In this document: positions 22,025 through 32,806 of the stretch, piece after piece
Layout of the letters: the number at the start of each line of letters is the position of its first letter
Position numbering within the stretch: position 1 is the stretch's first letter
NCBI RefSeq assembly: GCF_001661265.1
Contig: NW_017567000.1
Span: 124,001 to 188,000, forward strand
DNA from: Saitoella complicata NRRL Y-17804
Taxonomy: Eukaryota; Ascomycota; Saitoellomycetes; Saitoellales; Saitoellaceae
Length of the DNA: 64,000 nucleotides
Reading direction: 5' to 3'
The notes under the pieces: generated by a model
The model's input: only the letters and a program-made list of their open reading frames with translations
The model's database searches: none
What the model was told of the DNA's origin: nothing
Made by a program: the position numbers and the translations under genes

Positions 22025-24246
22025 TCACAATCCCTCCTTCTGAATAAGCTTTTTCACTTCCGTCTCCGCCCGCCTAAACCACCTCTCCTCACTCCCCGTG
22101 TTAGACGGTGCCCCGGTCATCAACTCATTGAAGAGCAAGTTCGTAAGCTTCTTGTCAAATACCATGAACTGATCCCGTGTAATGCGTTTAGCCGCATAAT
22201 AAGGCTTGAGAAGCTTGGACACGTGTCGTTCAATGCGGAACTTGGGGTTATCACCGGGGGCCTTGTCGTCCCCGTCATCGGTCTTGTCAGGTGAACACTC
22301 GTTGAGCGCAGTCGAAGATTGGGCCCGTCTGGGTATCGGTCGCTCAACTTCTCTCCCTTTCTCGTTGCGCTTTTCATTGTCGACGGGACTGGCAGATCGA
22401 AAGAGTTGACCCTCATCCCTGCTCCTCCACGTAATGCTCTCGCGCTCACGATCCCGCTTTCCCTCCTTCCATTTGGTTTCGGTAGCCGTTGTATCAGTGC
22501 TCTTGCCCTCACCCCCAATCAAGATACTGTCCAGATCATCCTCCTTCTCCTCCTTTGGTGTTTCTGTACCTCCATCACTCCCCTCATCCGCGAGCCTCTT
22601 CCGCTTCTTGAAACTCGGCAACTTCCTCCCCGGCACAACTCCCAAGATCTCCTCCATAGGCACACTCGCCACCCTCCTCGTTGGTGACCCCTCCCGGTCG
22701 GCCAGCGTCAAGCCAAACACGGAAATCGGCGACATGGGACGTCGAGATGGGGAGAGCGCTTGTGGTGAGTATACCGATGGTTCGGGACTCGTGTTCGTTA
22801 GGTCTGGACTTGGGTAGCCAGGGTAAGCATTGGAGGAGGATGTGACAATTGTTGCGCGGAAGGATTGGTAATCGAAGGCTGCGGGGGAGGAGGTACCGGG
22901 TTTTCTGATGTCGGCCAAGATATCGGAGAACATTCCGTTACCTGTTGGTGTGTAGTCTTTCGTGTCTGCGAGGGCTGAGACCCTGCGCGGTACGGGTCTG
23001 GCAATTTCAGGTGTGGCTGCGGGTGGAAGTAATACTGGATCCTTCGTCCTAGGCCGTTTGAGTTTTCGTTCTGGCTGTTCCTGTGCGGCATCTCCATTGG
23101 CTGGGCTTCGCGGACTCCGCCTCCTCGATCCACTCCCAGATCCCTCTCTCTCATCCTCTCCCTTGAGTGCCTTGTCGAACATACCCCACGCTTTTTTCTC
23201 CTCCATCTCCTCCTTTGTTAAAGGCGGCGCCCTCTCCTCTCGTCGCAGCCAAGCCGGTGCAGCACGGTGAACACGCCGATGCCATTCCTCAAGCTCCTGC
23301 CTTCGCCGATCGACTGCCCGAAGTGCACCTGTGCGCGGAACACCAATCTCGTCTTCTTCGGGAGGCAAGTCCGCGTTCAGCCGTTCCCAAGTCTGCTGTT
23401 GCCGTATCTGAACCCTCCGCCTCATGATTCTCCATGCCGCCTCGAATTCATCGACCTGTCGTCTGGCTTCTCGTCGTTCCTCAGCGATACGATTTCGTCG
23501 ACGAGCATTACGTACGGTATTTCCCAGTGCCCTTCCATCGTCATGGGGAGGCTCGTAGATCTCACGGAGATGACGTTGACGGTAGTGATATCCTAACTCG
23601 CCGGGTTGATTCCCAGCGTCACCAAAAAGCTCTTCAAAATCAGGTTCAGGGCAATTTCGTGGGTCATTCATACCCGCCTCGCAATCAGGGCACTGCCAAG
23701 TCCCGGCGCCTGGTGGGCCATCGAGACCAAGACACGTCCAATGCCAGGGTCCATCCTCGCACGTATCGCAATAGATAAAGTGCTCATCGTTCAAGTCTGA
23801 AGCACAAACAAGACACCGCCTTACATCTTCAGGCATGATATTTGCTTCCACATTGAGGGTGCGTTCTGGGACAGGGAAGGAGCGATACGTTAGGCCTTCG
23901 AAGGTTTTGGAGACCGAGATGACTTTAAAGTCGGTGCGACAATATGGACAGTTGTTCTGTAACGCACACCATGCCTGTAGATCCATTAGTATCTCATATT
24001 AAAATCACGCAAACTAACGTACCTCGAGACAGTGAAGATGCATCATGTGAGTACACCCATCCATGTGGGCTACTTCCACTGGGCCGTCAACATCTTCCTC
24101 CGGAATGGCAGCATAGTTTTCCGGCAGCTCGTCGGGGCGCTCGGATGGCATATCATATGCTGTAGATATTCGTGAGCATTTATAAACCATAACATCATCC
24201 CGTACTTACCGCAGATACAGCATTGTAAAGTGCTTTCATCATACAT
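22025..24246 (-). CDS. RING and PHD finger protein (PHRF1/Asr1-like)
   Basis: Three exons, 24246-24210, 24159-24023 and 23974-22025 (introns of 50 and 48 nt), give 707 residues. A RING finger opens the protein (CCIC at 9-12, the HMDGCTHMMHLHCLE block, CPYC at about 70) and a PHD finger follows (about 110-160; CLVC, CDTCEDGPWHWTCLG, WQCPDC). A charged coil (190-260), a long disordered region and a helical C-terminal module (about 635-705; HVSKLLKPYYAAKRITRDQF) come after. That tail resembles the CTD-interacting end of human PHRF1, and the RING-PHD pair recalls yeast Asr1, a ubiquitin ligase for RNA polymerase II. A nuclear E3 ligase reading histone tails and acting on transcription is the likely role. 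The exact orthology is inferred. Confidence 0.82.
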
Positions 24247-24585
24247 GTTGGCGACGCTTTCTCAACCAGCAGGCTCCGAAAAAGATTGAGACTTCTCCCA
24301 AAATGAAACCGCACCTAGAACTCGTCGTCGACCAACTCTCAACCGGATTTGAGAAATATTCAACTTGTTGCCTTCGTCGGGGGTGGTTGAGTATACGTCG
24401 TACTGCTAGGTGCGTACGCGCACCTTGGGCCAGGGCTATCAGGCTTCTATCGATCACATGCGCTCATAGCCCCCGGGCCCCCGCATACATCCCCGGCCCA
24501 GCGAGAACCAGATGACTCGACCCAACCACCACCACCCATCAGCACTCCAAACGACACGACTTTCTTCTCTGATTTCCTTGTAGCT
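24247..24585. promoter_or_regulatory. Divergent intergenic region, RING-PHD / F-box-like gene
   Basis: 339 bp between divergent ATGs; both promoters must lie here. Nothing further is recognised. Confidence 0.4.
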
Positions 24586-26893
24586 ATGTCGGCGACGACG
24601 ACGTCGACACTATCAATGCTCGATCTTTTTGGCTCTGGCACGGGAGCAATCGCCAAAGCCGCGGCCCCGTCTCTGACTGGACTTGAGGCTGCTGTTCCAG
24701 CGAGTATTGATGATGAATCGATAACGTCGTCGTGCGATGAGGCGTTACCTGCGTATCCACATCTGGAGGGGTTACCTGATGTTTGTTTGCTGGAAATCAT
24801 CCCCTATCTGGACGGGTTGAACGTGTGTTGCGTCGGGAAGTCGTTCTTATCGGCCTCGCTGATCAGTGCTTACAGGCATTCTCGAGGGTCAACAAGAGGT
24901 TCTACTTGATGACACAGGTAAGAAGAAGTAGATGTAGAAACTCTCTGTCCTTTGCTGACTATTTCTCCTTACAGGACCCCTACGTCCGCTCCCTTTACTT
25001 CCTCCGCCGCTACGGGTGCATTCATATCTCTCATTCCGCCTTTCCTAGAAACATTCTAACCAAGACGTTACAGACCGCGTCTTGCGTTTTTCATGTCGAT
25101 CCGTTGCCATCCTCGAGCACTGACTGTCCAGGTCGCTCAGAATCTTCATCGTCAGGGCGCTCATATCTCACGCCTCCTTGGCCAACTCGTGACCAAAAAT
25201 TACAGTCAAAACAGGATTGCTATAGGGTCGTGGGAGACTTTGTATGCGCACTTTTCGATCGATGTGTTACAACACAGCTAACGAAATCTGCACGCAGTGG
25301 ATCAAAACGATTCACGATTGGACTGAGCTTGCAGACCTTCGTATTTCTCATGCAGGTCTGCTGTGAGAAGTATGGAAGTAGTCTTTGGCCAAGGAGTACA
25401 GATGATTGGGAGTCATTTGATGTAAGGCATTCTTTTGGATCTAATGGCTCAAGACGACACGACATGGCTTACAGACCTTATTCAGGAGTTCATGATGAAA
25501 GATGGCGACAGTTCTCGTCGACAAGTACTTGAGCTTGTGGAGTGCGCTCAGTTTACGCCGCTACCTCTTTGTGAAGGTGTGTTAGCATACACGATATCAT
25601 TTTTGGATTTTCTAAACGTTCATACAGATGACCGCCGCCGGATCGTCGACACATTTGTCCTCGCCTCGGATCGTGAGGAAGATATTAAGTATCTCGAAGC
25701 TGCTGGCTACATGGATATCATTGATCTTGACGATCTTGGTGCTCGTGTTATGCGCGCTGCATTCAGGATCGCCACGTCGACAACTACACTGAAACCTGTA
25801 CATATATCTGATTTCCCACGCCCCTCGTCCAGGGCTAATTGTCGTGCAGGCTGTTTCGTACCTCCTCTCTCGAGGTTTCAAGTTCACCGAAACCCTTCTC
25901 ATTGAACTAATCTCTTCATGCCGCTATGACATGCCAAACCCAACCCTCGCAACACTCTCCAAGATGCCTGACATCGCTCCTCTCCTCCCTGGCGCCCTCA
26001 CTCGTGTCATCCGTGCTCGATTTGATCATCGCCCGTTCGTGTTGGTCGTTGATAACATGAAGCCGATCTATCATTACTTCCCGGAAGTCCGGGACCAGGT
26101 ACGTGAGAAATACCGGGGATTGATCAGGGAAGGGCCAGGGTGGCCGTTATTGGGTAGTAGGTACATCTCGGCGTATCAGGAAGGTATGGCTGTCGATGTT
26201 CCCGATTTCCTGTGTGAGATTCTCGGGCCGGACGATGAGAAAATTTGTGGTCCCATTATGGACAAGGTCATTTGTTTTGAGGCTACGGGTGGAATTAATC
26301 GGTATTCGTATGGTTACGCTAGTGGGGCGTCTCCACACACACACGAGTCGGTGTTCGACAAGCTCGTGAATCGTGGTGTCAAGCTGAGGCGCGAACATCT
26401 TCAGATCCTTGCTGCTCATGAGTGTGATCCGAGCTGGCTTGACAAGTACTTCTGCATTCTCCAAAACCAGCTCCTGGCGGAGAAGAAGGAGAAGGAGGCA
26501 CCGAGGAAGGCTGCGAGGGCCGTGTCTGATGAAGACTGGACGGATGCTCCATCTACTCGGACGCGTAACCGTAACTCCAGGATCATCACGGAGCAGGATG
26601 TGGGTGGCCCTTGCACGCGGACAAGAAACCGCACAGCCGAGGTAGCTAGGTTGAACGCAGAAGCCAACAAAGATCCACTCGAAGCCTGGATCAAGGCATT
26701 CGAAGAGTGCTTAACGACCCTCCGTGGGTACAACCTCCAAGGCACGAAGAAGAGGAAAGTTCACAAGTCGCAAAAGGCGTCGCATATGTACTTGATCAAC
26801 AAGGTATGCTATATCTTGGGTATCTGTGAGGATGGATTTGCTGAAGACTTGTAGGTTGAAGGATTGTTGAAGGAGGTGAAGGCGGGGAAGTAG
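24586..26893 (+). CDS. F-box-like protein of unknown family, nine exons
   Basis: I reconstruct exons 24586-24822, 24876-24917, 24975-25015, 25074-25226, 25298-25421, 25486-25576, 25628-25797, 25850-26803 and 26855-26893, joined in frame to 616 residues. An F-box-like segment spans about 65-95 (LEGLPDVCLLEIIPYLDGLN, spliced to AFSRVNKRFYLMTQ). It is followed by DPYVRSLYFLRRYG and short helical segments such as LTVQVAQNLHRQGAHISRLL that look like degenerate repeats. Residues about 505-545 hold two related SRTRNR-type motifs. The last 13 codons use an intron at 26804-26854; without splicing the frame stops at 26854. F-box proteins link Skp1-Cullin ligases to substrates, but no substrate is suggested. 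Exons 5/6 were placed by phase and could shift. Confidence 0.65.
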
Positions 26894-27338
26894 GTGGATA
26901 TGGGCATGGATTGAGTGAGTATGTACGAGTATAATCTTAATGGGCTGGTTTTGCAGTTTAGGGGCTATTGGTAGTCAAGGCGTCGGTTGGTCATTCCCTT
27001 GGTCGGTATCGTATGAATTATGGTTATCGCAGTCGCTTCGTAATCCTCCTTTTTGAGGTCGCAATCATCATTTCACATCACGTCACGTCACCCCGAATGA
27101 TACTGAACAAGGACAAGTGTAGTGTGTTTCGAACGACTCATCCATTGACGTTGCCATTTTCTTAATCCTTCTTGTAATTGATTCCGACGAGCCAGGAGAA
27201 GATCTGTAGAAAGCGTATAACACAAACTCCGAACCAATATACCAAAAATAAACTGAGAAACCCTCACCCTCAATCATGAGGACACTGGGATGAACGAACA
27301 ACGCCAAAAGTACTTTTCACCAAACTTCCAACACTTGC
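26894..27338. other. Convergent intergenic region, 445 bp
   Basis: Between the F-box-like gene and eL43. No coding or RNA feature is recognised. Confidence 0.35.
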
Positions 27339-27679
27339 TTAGGCAACGACCAACTCACGGAGACGACGGATCGTGGAGCGGACGGTGGCAGCAGCGGTGG
27401 TAGAGAGGTTCCAGGCACCACCAGCCATGACCTTCTTGCAACCCTTGCAGGACCAGATACCGACGGCCTGACGCTTCACGGCGTCCTTACCACAGTAAGG
27501 GCAAGAGTAGGTGGCGTGCTGGCTGTGAACGAGTTGTTAGAATCTGATACGAAGGGAGAAGGAGGTATGGGGGGGGAGACGTACGAGATTTCGATCTTCT
27601 TGACCTGCTTACGGAGCGAAGCACCGTAACGGGTTCCGTACTTACCCGTGACGCCGACCTTCTTAGTGCGCTTAGTCAT
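27339..27679 (-). CDS. RPL43: 60S ribosomal protein eL43 (L37a family)
   Basis: Exons 27679-27585 and 27522-27339 with a 62-nt intron give 92 residues, identical in length to yeast Rpl43. The start [19 protein letters not shown] and the zinc ribbon (CPYC ... CKGC) are diagnostic, as is the end [12 protein letters not shown]. eL43 sits on the large subunit and is contacted by 25S rRNA. The intron falls inside the KKIEIS-QHATY junction. Codon use is strongly biased, as expected. Confidence 0.97.
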
Positions 27680-28734
27680 CTGAGGAAATGGATGTTAGTT
27701 GTGGTTCGGTTTGTAAAGATTTGCTTGAGGTGGGGTAGCATTGGAGGAGCGCTGAACGACTGCGTGGTGATTAAGAAAAAAATCGAGATAAACCGGAAGA
27801 ATTGGTGATGGAACTGAACAAAGATATCGCCGAGGTCGTCGTTCATTCCGCTTCCAATCATCCGGCCACTCTTGTCGCAGAATTTTGTCGAGGGCCGAGA
27901 ACCATCGCTGTGCCCTCATCACCCATCGCAGTCAAACATGCCGCCAGATAATCGATCTCCGCAGTTGTCCAGCTGTATTCCAATGCCGAATCCTCCTCAA
28001 GCAATGAGCATAACTCACCTTTAATGGGTTGGTGGTGGATGAGGTTAAGTCGTTCACAGCGAGCAACCCAACCACACAAGCAAATTCGCAGGTCACTCCG
28101 GAGCGCGCACAGGCTCAGATGAAGCTAACCCCTGAACCCGTGCAGGATCAGGCACACGTAAAGAACCCAGAAGGGTAAACCCTAGAAGAAGAGATCAACC
28201 AACAAAACAACTTTCACCTGGCGATACGGGTATCATCGGAGGCACTCGATATGAATGGCTGTTTCTGCGTTTCGCTGGGGAGACCGACTCTTTGAAGGAC
28301 TATTCGGTCGCCCTCGACCTTTCCAGGAGGGCGGTCTTACGAGCCTTCGAACATGCTTGTCTGAATTGAATCTTGTTAGGTATTGCTAGATCTTAGGATA
28401 GCTCAATTGAACTCGTGTACGTGATCTAAGTTGCCTTCAATTGTAAACAAAGTATCTCATGTGCTCCTTGAGCTTGCCTTGTCCTGTTCCCGTTCCTCCA
28501 GACGACACGCTCCATGGTCGTTCCGAGATGTATGCTCCATTCAGTGCACACGACCAGACCCACAAAGGCAATACAGATCTAGAACAATTGGACACTGCAA
28601 TGAGCATCACATCGAACTCGTGACATGTCTAACATTGATATCGTTTTTGCCCAACTACCCAAAAAGCACCCTATGCCAGAAAGTATGCAAATATACTACA
28701 CCCCCTTCACCTTCACCCTCACACTCTTCCCTAC
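27680..28734. other. Largest gene-free stretch, 1055 bp
   Basis: This must include the eL43 promoter and the 3' flank of SRP72. Minus-strand fragments between about 27860 and 28079 look faintly protein-like and contain a good GTGAGT...ACAG intron pair, but neither piece starts with an ATG and the joined frames stop early, so no gene is called. A TAAACCCTAG motif lies at 28176-28184; AACCCTA-type boxes are Tbf1 targets in ribosomal-protein promoters of several fungi. Confidence 0.4.
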
Positions 28735-30714
28735 CTACCGCTTCCCACCCTTCTTCTTCTTCTTATTCGCCCCACCACTCGCCTTCTTCTCCCCACCAAC
28801 AACAACACCCTGATCCTTCCCAAAAAGAGTCGCACTCATCTCCAAACTCTCATCAACAACTCCACCCTGGGTCCCACCCGCCAACGCAGCCTTGCCTTTC
28901 CCCTTCTTATCCTTCGCGTTCTTGGGGGGTTTGTATGTCGAGCGGTCACGGAGGGGTATCCACCGTTCCGGATCTGGTTGTTGCCCTTCCACCACATTCT
29001 TCGGCAACAGCGGTTTTCTCCGGGATTTCTTGGGTTTGGTGGTGGTGGGTTCGGAGGGGGCGGTACGCTTCTTGGTGGGAGGGGCTTGGGTGGCTACACC
29101 GGCTGCTTCGAGGGCGTCGACGTCGATGCCGGCGACGAGGTCTTCGATGGGAGTTAGTTGTTCGGCGTATTGTGTTGCGGCGTCGGGGTTGAAGGAGGAG
29201 TAAGCAGCCACCAAACCGGCGAGGGCTTGTTGATCAGTTGGGTCCCTCTTGACCAATGCCTCGAAATCATCGGCGGCAGACTGGATATCCGCATCTGAAC
29301 CAGAAAGGGTCAACTTTGCCAATGCGTTCGCTCGGGAGATAGATGCGCATGCGGCAGACTCCGGCTGAGCCTTCCAGTATTCCGCAGCACTCGCAAGCAC
29401 CTCCAGAATCTTCTCACGGCGTCCCTGCAACTCGTACAACTTAACCATCAACCCAACCAACCCGGGCTTGTACTTCTGTGCCGGCTTATCTGCAAAAGCA
29501 GCGAAGAGCTTCTCCATTGCTTGTACCGCACCATGCGTATCCGCCTTCTGCATCTTGTTCTGTACGAGCGCGAGGACCAAGGCTGTATTAGTAGGCTGCT
29601 TCTCGAGGACCTTCTCGACTTCCTGGTTGAACTTCTTTGAGTCACCACCGGCCTCGGCAGCGATGGCAGCGGCAGCAACGAGGGAGAGCGTCAAATCATC
29701 GGGTGACCGCGCAGCAAGAGAACGTGCCGCCTTGTACTTCCCAGCCTGCAACTCGGAAATAGCCTGATTTCTGGTAATGACCTGAGTCTGGAACGCAAAC
29801 AACCGGGACGCGACGTCCTTTGCCTTCGTACCCGCAACCATACGTGCACTCAAGTACGGGTTCCGGGGTTCGTCGATCGTGACGCTATTATGCCTCGCGA
29901 CAGCCTTAACCGACGAATCCAACCCATCCTTCTCCAATACTTGCTCATACAACTCCTTCGCCTGCGGAATCTGTCCCAATTTCTGGTGCACATACGCCAA
30001 CTGCACCAAGATCGGCGCCAACTCCGCATCCAAATCAGCTTGTGCCCAGCCCTCCATTCCCTCACATTCCCTAGCAGCATGTTCCAGCAATGTCTTTGCC
30101 TCGGCGTACTCTCCTTGGGCGATCTTGATACATGCGGTATTGTAAGCGGCTTCGTAAATCGGGTTATCGTTACTGTTAGAGGGTGCGACGGCTGAGCCAA
30201 TGGACCAGAGGGATTGCGCAACGGCGGCGCGGTGGTTAACTTTGAGGTCCACGTCCTCGTTAGGGACGAGGGCGCGGCCGGAGGAGAGGGTTGCGTAGAG
30301 CTGAGCGGCGCGATCGAAGTCTTCGAGCCTGTAAGCCTGTAAGCGTGCGTTAGCGACCTGTTATCAAGCATCACTGATCCCACCACTTACCGTCTGCGCT
30401 GCTACGTGTTGCATAGCTCTGTCCTCGCTATCCTTGGTCAACCCTGCAGCCTCCACCTCCTTCCCAGTCTTGTAGTAGCAGTATGCCCTCTCCAACGTAG
30501 CCTCCGTCTCAGGCAACTTCCCTAACAGCTCCATAGCATTCTCGTACTCGTCCAACTTGATCAACGCAATGACCTTGGCCTTCAATGCATCGACGTTCTG
30601 GGATTGATGTGCGAGGATGCGGTTTGAGACTTTAACGACTTCGGAGTGATCATTGGAGTTGGAAGCGAGCGATAGATCCGAGAAGAGCGCTTCGAGTGTT
30701 GCGCTTGGAGGCAT
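28735..30714 (-). CDS. SRP72: SRP72, signal recognition particle subunit
   Basis: Exons 30714-30391 and 30336-28735 give 641 residues; the 54-nt intron uses the acceptor after GCTAAC...CTTACAG. TPR repeats fill residues 1-480 (for example ALKAKVIALIKLDEYENAME, AYCYYKTGKE, AYRLEDFDRAAQLYATL, YEAAYNTACIKIAQGEYAEA). The C-terminal RNA-binding segment contains the family signature PDPERWIPLRDRSTYKP, followed by a lysine-rich tail (KKKKKGG). SRP72 anchors SRP68 and 7S RNA in the particle that targets secretory proteins to the ER. The gene is head-to-head with MRH4 at 160 bp. An earlier in-frame acceptor (seven codons upstream) would give an implausible 33-nt intron. Confidence 0.95.
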
Positions 30715-30874
30715 GGTGATGGTGATTGGGGATATATGCCGTGTACCAGTCGACCTGACGCTCGTAACTCCGCAGTCGCGACCTCCTGGGGTTGGAGGGG
30801 CTGATGTGTGGCGAGGGCGTCTTCGTTACAAGTGACCCCCGAAATTATTCTACAAGTGAAAGGACAGTAAAGCT
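30715..30874. promoter_or_regulatory. Shared bidirectional promoter, SRP72 / MRH4
   Basis: The divergent ATGs are 160 bp apart. No TATA-like box is seen in either direction. Confidence 0.5.
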
Positions 30875-32611
30875 ATGTCGTTTGTCTGTCGAAGCTGTTT
30901 GAAGCATGGTCTGGCCCTTGCCAGTACAGTGCGGCCTATTCCCTCCATTGCGACACTTCCGTTAACTTTCTCTCGTGGTTACGCACGTCCACCGAAGGCT
31001 GCCAGTGCGAGGAAGTCTGCTGCGCACTCGTTATCAAGGAATGTCGGTAAATCAAAGCTTCCAACAACTGGCAAGGGCAGACCTGCTGCGTCGAGCGCGA
31101 AGGGGAGGCCTGAGGCTCCCAGAGGGAAATCCGTGGATGCAAAGGACAAGAGAGACAAGAGAGATAAGACTGCGGACGACAAACCGAAAGTGAAGCAGGG
31201 TAACGCAATGACGGCCACCGCTTCCCTCCAAGCGTTCAGTATCGAGGAGCGCAACCACCTCGACAAGGTCCTCGCCAAAAACTTAGGTTTCGAATCATTC
31301 AGAATCCTACCATCTGTCCGCGAAGCTATCCTCGAGAAAGCCTTGTCCGACCTCGAAATCCACAAACCATCACCAATTCAAGCCTTGGCGATCCCGAAAA
31401 TCCTTAGTTTGAACTTTGCGAAAAACCTTGAGACTGCCAGGGCGTACCTCATTGCGGCTGAGACTGGAAGTGGAAAGACGCTTGCGTATTTGACGCCAGT
31501 TATCGACTATTTGAAGAGACAACAGGAACCATATGTGTCACCGCCGAAATTAGTCAAGGATGAGGATGGAATGTGGGAGGAGGTTGCCCGAGAGGAACCC
31601 GAGGAGCCCAAAATTGGCGAGGCCGAGCTCAGGAAGCTCAATCACCCTCGTGCCGTCATCCTCGTGCCATCATCAGAGCTGGTGCGACAGGTCACCCAGT
31701 TGGTCAAGACAATGTCGTACAAAGTGAAGCTCTCGTCCCTTGGTATCGCCTCCGAAACCAAAGATTCCATCGTCCGTCGGAGTTTCGGTCAATACCCCAT
31801 TGACATCCTCGTCGCTACACCCGCCCGTGTGCAGGATTACCTGAAGGATGGTTTCATCAGTCTCGATAACACCTCTCACATCGTCGCTGACGAAGCCGAT
31901 ACTCTTTTCGATACGTCCTTCGTGGACCTGGTGAAGCCAGTTATAAAGGCAGCCAAGAACTTGAAGGGATTGGTAATGTGTTCCGCAACGATTCCTCGTG
32001 CGCTCGACTCCTATCTGCGCAAGGAGTACCCCGAGTGCGAACGTATCGTCACCCCCAAGCTGCACCACGTTCCGCGAAGAATCGAATTTTTGATGGTCGA
32101 CACGACATCAAACCACTTCAACGGCAGGAAGGACCTTGCCCTCTTGGATACTCTCCGAACAATCGCCGCGGACGGCACAGAGCCCGGTGTAAAGAAGCGC
32201 GTCATCGTCTTCGTGAACAGACGTGAAGACGCACTGACGACAGCCAAATACCTCGAGAAAAAGGAATTGAACGCCAGAGTCATCACCCGCGACACCCAAA
32301 ACCGCAAAGATGTTCTCGAGCGATTCCTGGCCGACGAGCCACGCGACGAGAATGCCAAGGTCTCTGAGGCCATGAAAGTCATCGTGACAACTGATCTTGC
32401 ATCTCGTGGTGTGGATACGAAGAATGTTCGTAATGTCATCTTGTATGATGTTCCTCGCTCTTCGATCGAGTTGATTCACAGAGTTGGAAGGGTTGGCCGT
32501 TTCGGAAGGAGAGGCAGGGCGTATATGCTGATTGGTAAGGAGCCGAAGTATAAGCTTGCCTGGATCAGGGAGGTTAGGGACACTGTGAGAAACGGCAGTG
32601 GGTTGGTCTAA
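30875..32611 (+). CDS. MRH4: MRH4, mitochondrial DEAD-box RNA helicase
   Basis: A single exon of 578 residues. The first 45 residues are Arg/Ser/Ala-rich and lack acids until late, as in a mitochondrial presequence. Helicase motifs follow in order: Q motif KPSPIQALAIP, motif I AETGSGKT with K201, motif II DEAD at 339-342, motif III SAT (CSATIP), motif V TTDLASRGVD and motif VI HRVGRVGRFGRRG. A charged insert after motif I is typical of Mrh4. In yeast, Mrh4 is needed for the assembly of the mitochondrial large ribosomal subunit with 21S rRNA. It is convergent with the gene for large-subunit protein mL46. Confidence 0.92.
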   Translation: MSFVCRSCLKHGLALASTVRPIPSIATLPLTFSRGYARPPKAASARKSAAHSLSRNVGKSKLPTTGKGRPAASSAKGRPEAPRGKSVDAKDKRDKRDKTADDKPKVKQGNAMTATASLQAFSIEERNHLDKVLAKNLGFESFRILPSVREAILEKALSDLEIHKPSPIQALAIPKILSLNFAKNLETARAYLIAAETGSGKTLAYLTPVIDYLKRQQEPYVSPPKLVKDEDGMWEEVAREEPEEPKIGEAELRKLNHPRAVILVPSSELVRQVTQLVKTMSYKVKLSSLGIASETKDSIVRRSFGQYPIDILVATPARVQDYLKDGFISLDNTSHIVADEADTLFDTSFVDLVKPVIKAAKNLKGLVMCSATIPRALDSYLRKEYPECERIVTPKLHHVPRRIEFLMVDTTSNHFNGRKDLALLDTLRTIAADGTEPGVKKRVIVFVNRREDALTTAKYLEKKELNARVITRDTQNRKDVLERFLADEPRDENAKVSEAMKVIVTTDLASRGVDTKNVRNVILYDVPRSSIELIHRVGRVGRFGRRGRAYMLIGKEPKYKLAWIREVRDTVRNGSGLV

Positions 32612-32806
32612 GGGGTGAGAATACAGTGTAGGGAGATCGACTTGGTACCAGGTATACCTCAGTTAAAATAGCTTCATCTCTTGCAATCACGGAATAACCC
32701 CATCATTATGAAAGAATATCATTTGCTTTGATATACCATGCATTCCCTGATTTTGTATACGCCGAAAAAGCACCTAAAACATCCCTATCTTTCCCCACTT
32801 CTTCCT

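Noticed and set aside
25422-25474. Acceptor at 25474 for the F-box-like gene
   Set aside because: It breaks the reading frame; the acceptor at 25485 restores it.
30358-30390. 33-nt intron in SRP72
   Set aside because: Far shorter than any other intron here; the next acceptor gives 54 nt, uses a branch site and better fits the conserved YRL motif.
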